DNA of 49,920 nt from the NCBI GenBank assembly GCA_009602735.1, contig WELA01003670.1:921558-971477 (forward strand). Direction: 5' to 3'. A program made the position numbers and the translations under genes. Origin of the DNA: Mesotaenium endlicherianum. Taxonomy: Eukaryota > Streptophyta > Zygnematophyceae > Zygnematales > Mesotaeniaceae. The stretch's first letter is position 1; each line of letters begins with the position of its first letter. Positions 22,916 to 33,637 of the stretch are shown here, in pieces. A model generated the notes under the pieces. That model was not told the origin of the DNA, ran no database searches, and saw only the letters and a program-made list of their open reading frames with translations.

Positions 22916-23809
22916 TGCTTTCATTCGCATTTGCTCATTGAAGTCGAAGGTAGTTCATGTGTAATTTTTTCATCATAATATGCCTCAACAATTTTGTATG
23001 GCATTTGTACACATACTCACCTTTAAGGTCTGTACTATGGAAATATTGAGTTTCAGCATTGGCCATTTTTACTTACCCTTGTTGTCGATGCTTTGGAAAG
23101 GTATATTTTCCTCATATGGATTGCTTCGCCGTTCTTTATATTCATTGGCTGTTTGTGATTTTGCTACATATTATTTTAGTGTTTATATTTATCTTCGTGC
23201 AACATTAACTATTGTTCACACATTCTAATAATGAAATGTACGTGTTGTTGTATTTGAGTCCTCTCTTATTGTGAAGTGTGCCCATAATTGTACATTATAT
23301 TGGCGCGCTTGCCAGCGCCCGCTTGAGGATGGTCGTACACCCAAACTTTAAGAATACGTACCAATAAGTACGCTCGCATGTGCAAGGGAATCTCATTCTA
23401 ATTCTATTTGCACTTTGTATATATATGTAGTTTGTGTCCATGTGTACTGCCACACATTTATCTTTCATTACCAAAGCTTACTCATGGTAAGTCAAGCAAC
23501 TACTTGAACTTTTACATTATCATCATTTTCGATTATATCCCACGTTGTCTATTTTCTTATGTATGTCACATGTTTTAGATGTACATTATTTTAGTCCATA
23601 CTTTGTTTGTCGAACACAGCCAAGAAATACACACTCTTGGACCATCACACCTAGTAAAACAAGATGGTAACGTGATATGATTCACAAGAGTATGTTGGAG
23701 TACTTTGTAAACTCACGTATGGGCAGTTGGAATGTTCCAAGTGAGGTATTATAGGAATCGCTTGATAACCTTGTTAACTATCCCCCAACAATATCAATTA
23801 ATACATGGT
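22916..23809. other. No gene recognised
   Basis: Probably 3' flank of the preceding gene followed by moderately AT-rich DNA. The 82-codon frame at 22980 has no domain and reads like membrane-biased non-coding sequence. Confidence 0.4.
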
Positions 23810-24480
23810 AAAGTAATAAATTGTCAGTGATTTGCTATGTATGCATAAGTATTTTGGAGTATGATCACCCTTTACATTCCTCCTCCCCCACAATTACAAC
23901 CCTCCAAAATTTAATAGCACCGCTTACGCTCCATTTCGTCGACTTGTCCTCAACTCCCCCTCTAATGACTTGTATCACCCTTTTCACTGTCCTTGACATG
24001 ACAAAGCATTCTTATATTGTGGTGAAGGTCTTTGTATTAAAATAAGTCTTCGGGAATATGTTCACCCATTTCATCCCGCATCCCCTCAAATTATAACTCC
24101 TACCGTTAAACTCCCCCTCTAAAGACTTGTGTCTCTCTTTTCATTATCCTTTCCAAAACATTCTTACTGGGGTTAGTGATTCCCTTTATGTTGATCACTA
24201 TTGGGGAGTATGTTCACCCATCACATTCCACATCCATTTAATTTAAAAGCATCCACAACCACGAGAATGGCACTTGCGCTCCTTTCCGTTTATTTGCCTC
24301 TACAACACGCTCCTATGACTTATTCTTGCAGTTGTACTATCCTTGCGAAAGCCTTGTTAATGGGGTGAGTGATCCCTGTCTTCACCTAAGTAATGGGAAG
24401 GATGTTCACCCATTCCTTGAAATCACAATCTTCCATAGCTAGGAGGGCGCAAGTCGCACACCATCTCGTCCATTTGCGCC
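23810..24480. repeat. Degenerate tandem repeat, four units of about 170-200 bp
   Basis: The motif GGGA(G/A)TATGTTCACCCA or close variants starts each unit near 23855, 24052, 24204 and 24395. Within units the order repeats: a C-rich stretch, CTCCCCCTCTAA(T/A)GACTTGT, TTTTCA(C/T)T(G/A)TCCTT, then CATTCTTA and a GGGGT-AGTGAT(T/C)CC segment. Units are diverged and of uneven length. No coding frame persists across units, so this is an old satellite-like array or the subterminal repeats of a DNA transposon. Confidence 0.6.
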
Positions 24481-25173
24481 AAACTCCCTAGTTATGGAAA
24501 ACGAAAACATGGTATTGGCATAACCAAAATGTGTCGGCGTTATACGCGAGCAACAGGCGTTAAACGTGCAAATTATGTGTGTCAGAAAATAATTCAACAT
24601 TTAAACCGACCGCGCGTGTAAGGACCCAAAATTAATTTTACTCCGACAAGCTGTCCCTACATTATTGTATCGATGTCCGAGTTATCGAGGTCGTGGCACC
24701 TTCGCTCAATTGAGCTTGTTTGACTGCCGTGTTCCCCCCAATAACCGCGTGAACGGTTTCTTTGATGTCTACGTGACAGTAGATTTTGAACGCCGAGCTC
24801 TTATCAGTGATCACCCACGTCTCTCGCTTCACAGTAGTGCTACCCATTGCAAGTGACGAACAACCATCCGATAATAAACATTCGTTCTCCTTTCCCATTT
24901 CTAAGCTGCTACCAATGTACACACAGTAGAGCTTAGGCTGCTACCAATGTACACATAGTAGAATTAGGTAATAGTCGTCGTGAATGTCATTTCTTACCGA
25001 ACGTTTTGTGAAGTGATAACGTGTTTATTTTGCCATGGACTCTGACAAACCTTGCGATATTGTGGGCTCCCAGTTGAGATTGCTCCAGCCTTACTCATCC
25101 ATGAAGCAAAGGCAAGCAAGCTTCTACTTCTTTTTTTACCGGTGAAGGGTCTGAATTCTAGTATTTAACGGCT
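24481..25173. other. Spacer with a short direct duplication
   Basis: GCTGCTACCAATGTACACA occurs at 24905 and, with one G missing from none of its first 18 bases, again at 24937 (spacing 32 bp), each followed by (C/T)AGTAGA. The rest is unremarkable and leads into hAT-3. The minus frame at 24662-24922 has no domain. Confidence 0.45.
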
Positions 25174-26149
25174 TTGCCGAACACAACAGGGTCAAAAGTG
25201 GCCCGAGCCAGATGCACGTTCTGTGACTTTGAGTTAGCAAATGGTACAACTAGATTTAGACTTCATTTGTCTCAGATTCCTCGTCGTGGAATTACGACAT
25301 GTCTTAAGGTAGATGCTGATATTGCTGCTTACTATGTTAAAGTTTTTCATGAGGATGATGTCAAGAAAGCGGCAAAGAAAAAGAACAAGGAAGAGATGCA
25401 GCATGTGAGGGAGTTGCGGCACAAGTCGGCCTTAGAAGACGTCTACACAAATAAGCTGCTTCCTAACTGTGTTTTGGAAGAGGGCAGCTAGGGAGTTGTG
25501 CAGACCACATTAGAACAGGCCTTTAATGTAACTCATAGAGAGTGTGCTGATCAAGCTATAGCCCGGTTGTTCTACGATAATAGCTTGGCTTTTAACATTG
25601 CTAATAATTTGTTTTATGTGGAAGCCATTAGAGCTGTCTTCAAGGCCGGACCCGGGTATGTGCCTCCATAAATAGATCGTTTGAGAACTTGCCTTCTAGA
25701 CAAGGAATCTGCTGTGATTGAAAAGCAGTTGCTTTTGTACATTGACAGGCTGGGTGTTCATAGATTTACAATAACCTTGAATGGGTGGACCGATCACTCT
25801 AAGCGGCCCTTAACCAACTTCATGATATCTTCTCCCGAGGAAGAGATGTTTGTGAAGGTGGTGAACACCGAGAACATGACAAAGAGTGCGGCATACCTTG
25901 CTGGATTATTTCGGAAGGTCATTGAAAAACTTGGACTCACAAACATCCTGTAACTCTAAACTGACTCTGCATCAGTTTGCAAAGCTGCAGGTATTAATTG
26001 TTGCCCCTTATTTGATTAATTTTTAAATTCATTTGAGTTGTTGTTTGGTACCTGTTGTTTCTGCTTGTTTGCACTTTGCAATCATTTGAATTTTTTGGAT
26101 TTGTTGATTCTTTGGCATCTGCTGCTGCTGTTTCTCAGGACATGTCATC
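25174..26149 (+). pseudogene. hAT-3: decayed BED-finger hAT transposase, 5' part
   Basis: One plus-strand frame runs from 25174 to about 25986 with in-frame stops at about 25489, 25669 and 25951. It begins with a BED-type zinc finger, CTFCDFELANGTTRFRLHL followed by a Cys about 12 residues later. A DUF659-like region follows (ARLFYDNSLAFNIANNLF, VEAIRAVFKAGPGYVPP, FTITLNGWTDHSKRPLTNFM) and it ends TDSASVCKAAG, the motif holding the first catalytic Asp of hAT transposases. A donor-like GCAG/GTATTA at 25987 starts an intron whose acceptor (TTTCTCAG, near 26139) comes just before the family-A LTR at 26150. The rest of the transposase is not seen to the right within reach, so the gene is both mutated and interrupted. 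It is a different subfamily from hAT-1 and hAT-2. Confidence 0.72.
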
Positions 26150-26867
26150 TGAAATGAATCGACTTACCAATTAGGCAATTAACAATAAAAATAGATCTTT
26201 ATATCAGTGAGTAATCTTTATGGTATTTTCTGTGAATTGATTAAACAGCAAAAGACAACACACTAGCTGTGGATAATATTTGCAAGTCAAATGCAAGTAA
26301 ACTAGCATCAATAATGCAATCAATAAACTTATACATAAGCAAGGCTAGAGGATAGTGCGTATCAATGGCTTCTCACCTTGGATTCAGATATCTCTCAGCG
26401 AGCGGTACAAGAGAGTTGGCCTCGTTTTCAAATGTCGAACTCGAGAGCAATCTCTAGCATATGTACATGGAATGAGTTTATTGTTCAACGGCAAGTGCGA
26501 TGGCACCACCTACCCGGAAATTAACCACGTTGGTAGGACCTCGGTTAACCAAATCCACCGCCATCCCCCATCATCCCGAATCGCCATCCATCCCAAGGAT
26601 GTCATCTGGCCATTCATGCAACATAACACACTTAGATACATATCTTGGCAGTTCGCTGCTACCAACTATGGAAGTCAGCTGGCTGTCAAAGAATGTTTCA
26701 GCAAGCTGACCTAAGTTGACTTCAGCCTGCTGCTCTTTGCTGAGTCATTAAACTGGTAATTATATAAAGTCCAGCAGACTGAATATTGACTAAATTTCAG
26801 AAAGCTGAATTTAATTAACTGTTACATACAAATAAATATATATCTCCCAATCTACTGATTCATTACA
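26150..26867 (-). mobile_element. 3' LTR of a family-A Ty3/gypsy chromovirus
   Basis: A 718-bp LTR begins TGAAATGAATC and ends GATTCATTACA on the plus strand. In element orientation it starts TGTAATGAATC. Retroelement coding sequence of the same orientation lies at higher coordinates and a polypurine tract adjoins the LTR there, so this is the 3' LTR. It sits next to the hAT-3 intron. It shares order and length with the LTRs at 17644, 42732 and 45689, but differs from them at many positions. Several copies keep a short open frame in the LTR, which I regard as a by-product of homology. Confidence 0.88.
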
Positions 26868-26885
26868 ATCTCTCCAACTTAAGTT
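26868..26885 (-). other. Polypurine tract before the 3' LTR
   Basis: On the minus strand AACTTAAGTTGGAGAGAT stands immediately before the LTR start TGTAATG. The plus-strand family-A copy has the same motif, TTAAGTTGGAGGGAT, immediately before its LTR at 42732. This is the usual place and composition of the plus-strand primer of an LTR retrotransposon. Confidence 0.7.
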
Positions 26886-27098
26886 GTTGTCGCCTTGACA
26901 ACATTAAATTTTAGAATTATATGGTCAGAAAACTAACATAATTAACCCCCCACCGCCTGCCTCTGCTTCAACACTGTTGCCTAGCTGTGGGGATCACTAG
27001 TGACAGTGAACTGTCACCTTCACCCTCAGTCCACTTCCGTTGTAGGGTGCAAACAAAGAGACCTCCAGCAAGGCTTGACTGGAGGATGATTTCAATGT

Positions 27099-28796
27099 TT
27101 AGGGGTTTGTTCCTGGGGCTCCAGGATCAGGAGACTGAGATCTGGACCTAGATCTGGACAGCCCTCTAGGTCTGTCAGGTGGCCTTCTAAAGAACCCTGT
27201 TTGTTCAAAAGTTGGGCCTCGAGGAGAACGAAGGATTGTAGCCTGCTCTTCAACCACCTGAGGGTTGATGCCCACATAAACAGGCATTCCGGTAGGATGC
27301 TAGAATACGTTGGCAAGAGGCACATGTCCCTGACTCAAGAGGGTGGCCAACATACCTGTGGCTACTCCGCGTGTTGTTCTTCTGGTACCCCTGTTCTCTG
27401 GGGATTTTTGCCTTTCTCTCCTGCCAAGAACAGTCAGATCAGCTTCTTCCCCTTCTTGGACAGGTGGGTTGGGAGAACAAGTGCAGGGTCCTTTTGCCTC
27501 CATGACAGGGATCACATTTCATACGCCTGATCTTGGCGCCCTAGGAGCCCCCGCTTCTGCCTGCCCCTAGGTCTCCTAAGTACCAGCTCCTGATGCTTCT
27601 CCTCTGCCTTGTTCTTCTTCCTCATCCTCCTCATCTTCCTCCTCTGAGAGGGTAGGGGTCTCGTCCACTAAGTCATCCTGCTCCCTGGCAGACATGGAAA
27701 AGTCCACTGACTGCCCCTTCTTAGGACAAGCCGGAGGTTGCTTGGCCTTCAGCCTGCTGAAATCTATCCGGCCTGCATTCTTCGCCCATTTGACAGGCAT
27801 GCTTCCCCTTAGAGAAATAGTCTCTCCCCCTCCTCCTGTGCTCCTTGGTCTCAGCTTGCATATTACTCAGGCATCTATTCAGCCTGGGGTCCCAAGGGGC
27901 ACTGTGAGGTGGTAGAATGAGGTAGCCGTCTAGCCCATAGTGGAAGTCATCTGGGTGGGCCCGGTCACACTCCTGCTTTCTGTTAGTGACGGTCCTCCAC
28001 CTTCTGTCTGTTGGCTGCCGGAAGTACTGAGGCCCATGCTCAACTTTTTTCAACTTGCAAGGGAACCTGTGGGGAGAGAACATCTGCTGCCCTGTTTCCC
28101 TGGCCAAGTACTCCCAGCTCCTCCTCTCAACTTCATTGTAGGCTGGCAGTAGTGTGAGGTAGATTACTGCATCCTTAAAGCTATCGGGCTGCATGCTGAC
28201 TATCCTGATGAGTCTCTGATTCCCCACTATGCCAGGCACTGGTAACGGCTTATCGTTCAAGTCATCTGCAAGAAACCGTGCCTGCTCTGCTGTGTACCCC
28301 ACTATTTTGGCATAATCTTTGTAGAGGACCACACCAGTTTGTGTCTCAATATACCTATCCAGGGCTTCAGCTCCTTGTCTATGTAACATAGTTTTCTGTT
28401 CCACCTTGTTGATCTCCTGGGGAGCCAGTAATGCCTCCTTCAGGTTATCGAAGGTTTCGCCACCCACCATTGTAAATTTGTAAGTGGCCCGGCTCTTCTG
28501 TTCTCAGCTTCAGCCTTCTTTCATCTCTCCTCCTCTGCTGCCGCTGCTTCTTCTTGTTGTTTCTTTTGTCTCCTCCTCAATTTTTCCTGGGATTTTATGC
28601 CTTCTGCGCCTTCTTCCTCTGTGCTGCTTTTGCCGCCTTGTTGTCTGCAGACCCTTTCTTGTTCTCTCCTGGTGAGGGACGTCGCCGCCAGCTCTTTCTG
28701 GTATTGCTCCTTTATCCACCTGGCTTCTTCTGCCTTGCGCATTTTGTCTTCCTTTTGAGTGGTGGGAGCCATCCTGCACATGTAATCAGGGCACAA
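27099..28796 (-). pseudogene. Additional ORF of the family-A retrotransposon (env position), unknown protein
   Basis: Between the pol stop (29170) and the 3' LTR, on the same strand, lie about 1.7 kb of coding sequence (about 565 codons) with lesions. In order: a charged coiled-coil-like start (KMRKAEEARWIKEQYQKEL; KLRRRQKKQQEEAAAAEEER), then TGA and a frame change near 28480; a globular-looking 250-codon part (MVGGETFDNLKEALLAPQEI, VVLYKDYAKIVGYTAEQARF, WEYLARETGQQMFSPHRFP, FHYGLDGYLILPPH); a frame change near 27725; VDFSMSAREQDDLVDETPTL and a Glu-rich tract; and finally GMPVYVGINPQVVEEQATIL and an Arg/Ser-rich end. There is no signal peptide, membrane segment or envelope motif. The last third is conserved in the separate copy at 42005-42646, so the ORF belongs to the element. 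The function is unknown; nucleic-acid binding or nucleocytoplasmic behaviour is possible given the acidic and Arg/Ser tracts. Confidence 0.65.
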
Positions 28797-29169
28797 GTTA
28801 GTAGGATGTCAATTTTTGTCATAAGAGTTGCAGGAAGAAAAGCAAGTTTGTATTATTATGGTAGGTTTGTTCCCATATACCTTACAGGGTGGTTACTAGG
28901 AGTTAACGTAGATGCAATGCGATGAAAAGTAAACGAATGAATGTGTGTAAAGGGTGAGTTAAGTGATGTGTTGATGTACTAGTCCCTTTTTCATTCCGCC
29001 AACTTTGCTTAGTTTGGGTCTGGCTGTCCCATCTGTCACTATGCAGACACTTTACTGACAATAACTATCCCTTTCTCGCACACTAATTGTCATTTACTGG
29101 CACATTTTCCCTCCAACTTAAATGGAGACAGGATCGCCTGTCACCTTCCCATGTCAACTGAAATGACAG
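28797..29169. other. Spacer between pol and the additional ORF, with a second PPT-like motif
   Basis: About 370 bp without an open frame separate the pol stop from the additional ORF. At 29104-29122 the minus strand reads TTTAAGTTGGAGGGAAAAT, matching the polypurine tract next to the 3' LTR (TTAAGTTGGAG-GA). It may be an internal (central) polypurine tract or the original tract left behind when the downstream ORF was acquired. Confidence 0.5.
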
Positions 29170-30919
29170 TTAGGGAGGTGCCCCAGCCGCCCGAAGGCGG
29201 AACCGTTTCAACGCCCCTTTGGCATTGGTCAAATGGTTGTTAAATTCCCAAGTATCCCCGGAGACATTGTAACCCTTCCATCTGACTAGGTATTTCATGA
29301 CATATTTAGATGATTGACGGATAGAGCGAGCTTCTAAAATCTCCTCAACTTCATATTCCTCAGGGTCGCCATCCCTGACAGCAGGGGCCGGTCCCGGTTC
29401 GACAGGTAACCGACCTGTGAACAGTGTGTCACTTTTGATATATGGTTCTAGGAAGGAGACATTAAAGAGTGCATGACCCTTGTAGTCCGCTGACATGTTC
29501 AGTTTGTAAGCGTTCTGACCGACACGGCGCACTAACAAATATGGACCGACCCAGATTGGACGAAGCTTTTTCTTGACCACACCAGGCAGGTACAGGTGTT
29601 GAGAATGAAATTTGACCAAATCGCCCTTTGAACATGTCAGCTCCCAACAGTGTTGATTAGCGTATTTTTGTTGATTTTTCTGGGCTTTGTGCAGATTGTG
29701 TTGGACTCTTGACAGGGTGTCAGCAAACTCTTGAGTTAGCTGGAGAGACACCGGATTGTTAATCCACTCAGGGCGAGTTAAAGACTCCCCTAGCACAGTT
29801 AAAGGAGACTTAGGGATTCTACCCAGACAGAGCTCACAAGGAGTCTTTCCCGTTGACGTGTGCACCGCACTGTTGACCGCAAATTGAATTTGAGGCAACA
29901 GGTCATCCCTATCTTGTTTTTGGTTAATATATGCTCTTGGCATCTCTTGCAGAACTCGGTTTGTTCTTTTAGTCTGCCCATCAGTCAGAGGGTGGTTTGT
30001 TGTGCTGAGCAACTGTTTGACTCCCATTAACCCCATTAAAGCTCTCCAGAATTAAGAGGTAAATTTTGAGACTCTGTCTGAGATGATATTAGAGGGAAGC
30101 CCAAGTTGGCATACTACATCGTTGTAGAACTGTCGTGCAGTTTCGAGTGCAGTTACTTTGACAGATGTGGGGATGAAAATGACCATTTTTGTCAGTTATC
30201 CACTACTACCAGTATCGAATCATGCCCATTGGCAGATTTTGGTAGTGTTACCACCCAGTCCATGAATATTGTTTCCCAGCGTCCAGCTAAGATGGGCAGT
30301 GGTTGTAACAGCCCCTCGGGTGGTGTGTGCCTAGACTTATTTCTCTGACACTGATCACTAGAAAAACATATTTCAAGGCCTTTCGAGGCAAACCATCCCA
30401 ATAATAATGTTTTGCCAATTTGCCAACAGTTTTGGCCTGCCCCAAATGTCCACCCAGTAAATTGTCATATGCTTGACTCAGTAAAAGTGACCTTAATTCT
30501 AAGTTATTAGGAATGACCAACTTCAGCCTGCCTGAAGTGGTTTCAGTTTCCCAGACCCTTCCCTTTAGCCTATACCCGAGTGCAATAGCAGGACACACAC
30601 CATCAATGGGGCTGGGCTCAAATGTTGGGTCAGAAAGGTAGGCTTTCCTAAGTTGTTCAAGAAAGAACTTTTTCACCTTTAGTGAAGTGAGTGCAAAAAG
30701 GACTTTATCTACCGCATGCTGAATAAAGTTCCTTTCTTGCAAGTCAAGTCTTCTAGAGAGTGCGTCAACAGGATTCAGCTTCCCTGGTTTGTAGTCAATC
30801 TGGACTTGGAACTGCTCCAGCATCTGGCTCCAACGGTTCTCCCTCCTCGACAGCTTGGACTTCGTCTGAAAGTGAGTTAGAGCTAGATGATTTGTAATCA
30901 CCTTAAAAGCTTTACCATG
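29170..30919 (-). pseudogene. Ty3/gypsy chromovirus pol: RNase H end, integrase and chromodomain (5'-truncated)
   Basis: From high to low coordinates the minus strand encodes: the end of RNase H (KAFKVITNHLALTHFQ, REN-RWSQMLEQFQVQIDY, NPVDALSRR); the integrase zinc-binding region (LLGGHLGQAKTVGKLAKHYY, with CQRNK after a frame change near 30350); integrase core segments with the first Asp in IFMDWVVTLPKS and the second in IISDRVSKFTS followed by TAG; and a third segment (DGQTKRTNRVLQ) where the usual catalytic Glu is Lys. The GPY/F-like region (WVGPYLLVRRVGQNAYKLN) and a chromodomain (KYLVRWKGYNVSGDTWE) close the protein at TGA/TAG near 29170. Such elements copy themselves through RNA and integrate as cDNA; the chromodomain directs integration. 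Sequence upstream of RNase H is missing because hAT-2 begins at 30920. Stops, a frameshift and the Glu-to-Lys change show it is dead. Confidence 0.85.
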
Positions 30920-31220
30920 CAGGCTTACGCCGTTTGCTTGTTCGCTTAGTTTGCCAAGTGTGCAAGTTTGCTCAGTTCGGAGTTCAAAAGAAAAGCTTCG
31001 TTTGCCTAGTATGCCAAGTAACGACGGCGTCGACGTCATGTAGCTCCAACGTCAACGTCCGATGTCGGTTGCACGTATGAAACTCTACGTCGAAAACAGG
31101 CAGTTTTTATGTTCGAAGTGGTTGGTTTTTTTTTTTTATGCGCTTTCGGAAGTTTTCGTTGCCCGCTGTATAGCGACAAGTCTCGAAAACAAAGTTCGCT
31201 CTTGACACTCATTTTGGTCG

Positions 31221-31472
31221 TCAACGGACGGGCTTGATTCCTCGCCAACGGTTCCAGGGGCGTCGACTTACCAAAGAGCCACACAGGTTTTGACAACCCT
31301 TCAATTTTTGACGTGAATAAAACTCGACGCAAACTGCTCTTTCTTACATGTTTGTATGACGAGAAAGTGCATCTCGTCTGGCGGGACCAAGTGCATTGAT
31401 GCGATCAGACGGGGTTGATCCCCAACCACCGGTTGCAGGGAGCGCAACCTCACCAAATGGCCATAGAGTGGT
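31221..31472 (-). ncRNA. Two tRNA-like (SINE-like) modules in the hAT-2 3' end
   Basis: On the minus strand two segments (31472-31400 and 31290-31221) share the layout TTGGT(A/G)AG, then CGC-C-C-C-TGCAACC or CCCCTGGAACC, then a B-box-like arm (GGGGATCAACCCC; GGAATCAAGCCCG). This matches the D-arm to T-arm order of tRNA-derived Pol III sequences. The same pair occurs in hAT-1 at 40470-40710 in the same position relative to the transposase. Acceptor stems are not convincing, so these are tRNA-related relics, not tRNA genes. Confidence 0.4.
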
Positions 31473-31542
31473 CTTTACAAATGTGGTGCTTGACTTTTAC
31501 TATTACCCTTAAGGACTTGGGAGAGAAGTTGGGAGGGGAAAT

Positions 31543-31797
31543 TGGGAGGGCCGCTTAGCAGCGCCTTTTTTTGGTACTTCTTAACAACCTAACTACTTCA
31601 GACAAAAGATGTAAGTACAATTCTTTATCATATTTGAGACTAATAAGGTTAAGTAAAGCTAATAGAAGCACTAACTGTCATAATTAGCAATCACATAAGA
31701 ATTAAGAAGTACTTATTGATTGCCTCTTGGTGTGAGAAAAGGCAATGTAGACTTAGCAAAGAAATTGGTAGGAAAACACTGGAAGGGCTGCTTAGCA
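31543..31797 (-). repeat. hAT-2 subterminal repeats
   Basis: The motif TGCTAAGCGGCCCTCCCA (minus strand 31560-31543) recurs as TGCTAAGCAGCCCTTCCA (31797-31780), each followed by similar AT-rich sequence. hAT-1 has the same pair at 40117 and 40361. Repeated subterminal motifs are where hAT transposases bind in known elements. Confidence 0.65.
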
Positions 31798-32099
31798 GAG
31801 CATATTTTTAGTACTTCTTATATACAATATTAATCCATACAAAAGGCTTAAAAGTATCTTTGCTTCTTCATTTAGTATAATAAGCTTTAATAAACAAGTG
31901 TGAAGAAGATTGAGCCTTTTAACAAGCATGTATAATAAGTAAGAAGTACTTACTAATGCAACATTTAAGAGTGAGCAAAGGCTTAGTGAGAAAAAGTGAG
32001 TTTGACAATAATTATAAATACAGGCTAATTCTATGTACAAGCTAGTTGACAAACACTTCTACTATCTAGTAACCAATCACTCTTGGTCTTCTTCTTCTT

Positions 32100-32706
32100 G
32101 AAGCTGCAACACTAGTTCGCTCCTCCACCTCCTCTTCCTCTACCTCCTCTTCCTCTAGTTCCATCTCCTCTTTCTCACTCAACGAGGCATGCATGGCAAG
32201 AATGAGACCCTCCTCTTCAGGTGTCTCCAAGAACTCGGCTTCTTCAACCTATGGAGTCGCGTCGACACTTGGTCCAAGAATGTCCAAACTCTTCTCCTGA
32301 AGTCTCAACATAGAATGCACGTACACTAACTTTTTTGCTCTATTAGGGAGCAGCCTATTGCAAAGTGGACTATGAACAAACCTGTACTCAGACCAATTTC
32401 TCTCACATGCAGCTGCTAAACCAGGTTGCAACAATATTCTCATAGCAAGAAGCTGAAGATTAGGACAACGACTTCCATAAGTTTCCCACCACATGTGAGC
32501 AGGCATCATGGTCTTATTAGCCTTGCAAACGTCATCGTCAAAAATATCACCGCTCTGCCGGTAGAGCGCCAACTCTTGATCCACCAATGCCCGGTTAAAC
32601 ACACCTCCTCCGACAAGGGTATTCCGCACGTCGGACCAATTGGTAAGTAGACACTTCTCAACTGCCCAAGACTCATGGTCTTGAAACTTGAGGTCCAGAT
32701 AGTATC
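32100..32706 (-). pseudogene. hAT-2 transposase exon 2 (hAT dimerisation domain), broken
   Basis: Starts after a TGGCTACAG acceptor and reads YYLDLKFQDHESWAVEKCLL, the region ending with CPNLQLLAMRILLQPGLAAA, then CERNWSEYRFVHSPLCNRLL. This is the hAT C-terminal dimerisation region with the ERNW motif. A TAG replaces the Trp codon after GPSVDATP (32249-32251), before the acidic tail that is still recognisable to about 32100. It parallels hAT-1 exon 2 closely. Confidence 0.8.
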
Positions 32707-32890
32707 CTGTAGCCACACAAAGTCAATAAGCAAATTCAGTATTTGATCGACAACACAATGCACTTAACACAAAAAAGAGAGCAATAACGATAGTAAGCAC
32801 AGTAACAATGACCAGCACACAATAACAAGCATGCAAGAGAACGGCAGCCGCCGAGCAAGAAAGGTGAGCAACAACAAATTAGACTTTTAC

Positions 32891-33637
32891 CCGCAGAATG
32901 TAGGGGGCTGTGAAGCTGCTCCCAACGAGCCTTCACGTCCTTCTTAACTTGGGTTCTTTGTGTTGGTTTGAGTCTTTCAACCTCATGCATATGAATTTTA
33001 ATGGCACTCATGCGAGCCCAGATCTTCCCAAGAGAAGGTTGTGGAGAGTCGACTAGTCGAAGAAGAACTACAATCGACTCACACATGGCTATCCATACCT
33101 TCACTCGCTCCCAAAGTTCATCGTCACGAACTAGGTCTCTAATCTCCGTAGCCTCACCTACACAACTGTTCTTTGCCGCCCACTCAAGCCACCTACTGTC
33201 AGACACCATAGCTTGTAAGGTATCCCTCACAACGATGAGTCTTTGCAAGCCAAGGAAGTTACTAGCAAACCTCGTGGGTCCTTGCTTCAACACCTCTAGT
33301 TTATTTTTTAGCCTTGCCCCATGCTCACAGTAAAGAGCGTGAGGTATGTGGTGGTTCGCAACAAACTAGACCAAGTGCTTGAAGCTATCAATTATGCCCT
33401 CTAGCTCTTTTATCTTTCCAAGGTCTTTCAACAGCAGGTCCAAAATGTGAGCAGTACAAGGGGTCCAATATATGTGCGGGTGCTTCTTGCGAACCACATT
33501 ACAGCCAGCTACAATGTTAGCTGCAGAGTTTGTGCAAAGCTATACGACATGGTCGGCGCCTATCTTCTCCACGGCCGCAAGCAGGTGGTTACCAATGCAG
33601 TCACCCGTTTTCCTTTCACCCTCAGTGTTGATTGCAT
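32891..33637 (-). pseudogene. hAT-2 transposase exon 1, 3' part, with a mutated catalytic Asp
   Basis: Continues the DUF659/catalytic region from NTEGERKTG to the donor after HSPLHSA (GCGG/GTAAAA at 32890). Several stops occur, for example TAG in place of Gln just before LCTNSAAN and TAG in HLV-stop-FVANHH. The first catalytic Asp of hAT-1 (LCTDSAAN) is Asn here. The CxxH motif survives as WTPCTAHILDLLLKD. It joins 41018-41824 across the hAT-1 insertion with the reading frame intact (DAI | NTE). Confidence 0.85.
33630..33637. other. Left 8-bp target-site duplication of hAT-1 (GATTGCAT)
   Basis: GATTGCAT directly precedes the terminal CAGGG of hAT-1 and is repeated directly after its other end at 41018-41025. 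It lies in the hAT-2 transposase frame. Confidence 0.95.

Larger units (their letters stand above)
30920..33637 (-). mobile_element. hAT-2, 3' half (left part of the element split by hAT-1)
   Basis: hAT-2 is a hAT-family DNA transposon on the minus strand whose left end is the terminal repeat CAGGCTTACGCCGT at 30920, close to hAT-1's CAGGGTTACGCCGT. It interrupts the chromovirus RNase H frame exactly there. The preceding octamer, TTACCATG (30912-30919), would be its target duplication, but the partner at the other end is not present. This part contains the 3' non-coding region with two tRNA-like modules, two subterminal repeats, transposase exon 2 and the 3' part of exon 1. It is continuous with 41018-42005 once hAT-1 and one target duplication are removed. 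The element lost its 5' end near 42005. Confidence 0.82.

Noticed and set aside
27099..28796. Additional ORF as retroviral-type envelope gene
   Set aside because: No signal peptide, transmembrane segment or fusion-type motif; composition is charged and soluble.
26868..31039. Plus-strand frames over the chromovirus (for example 28554-28925)
   Set aside because: Antisense shadows of the pol and additional-ORF sequence; no domain.
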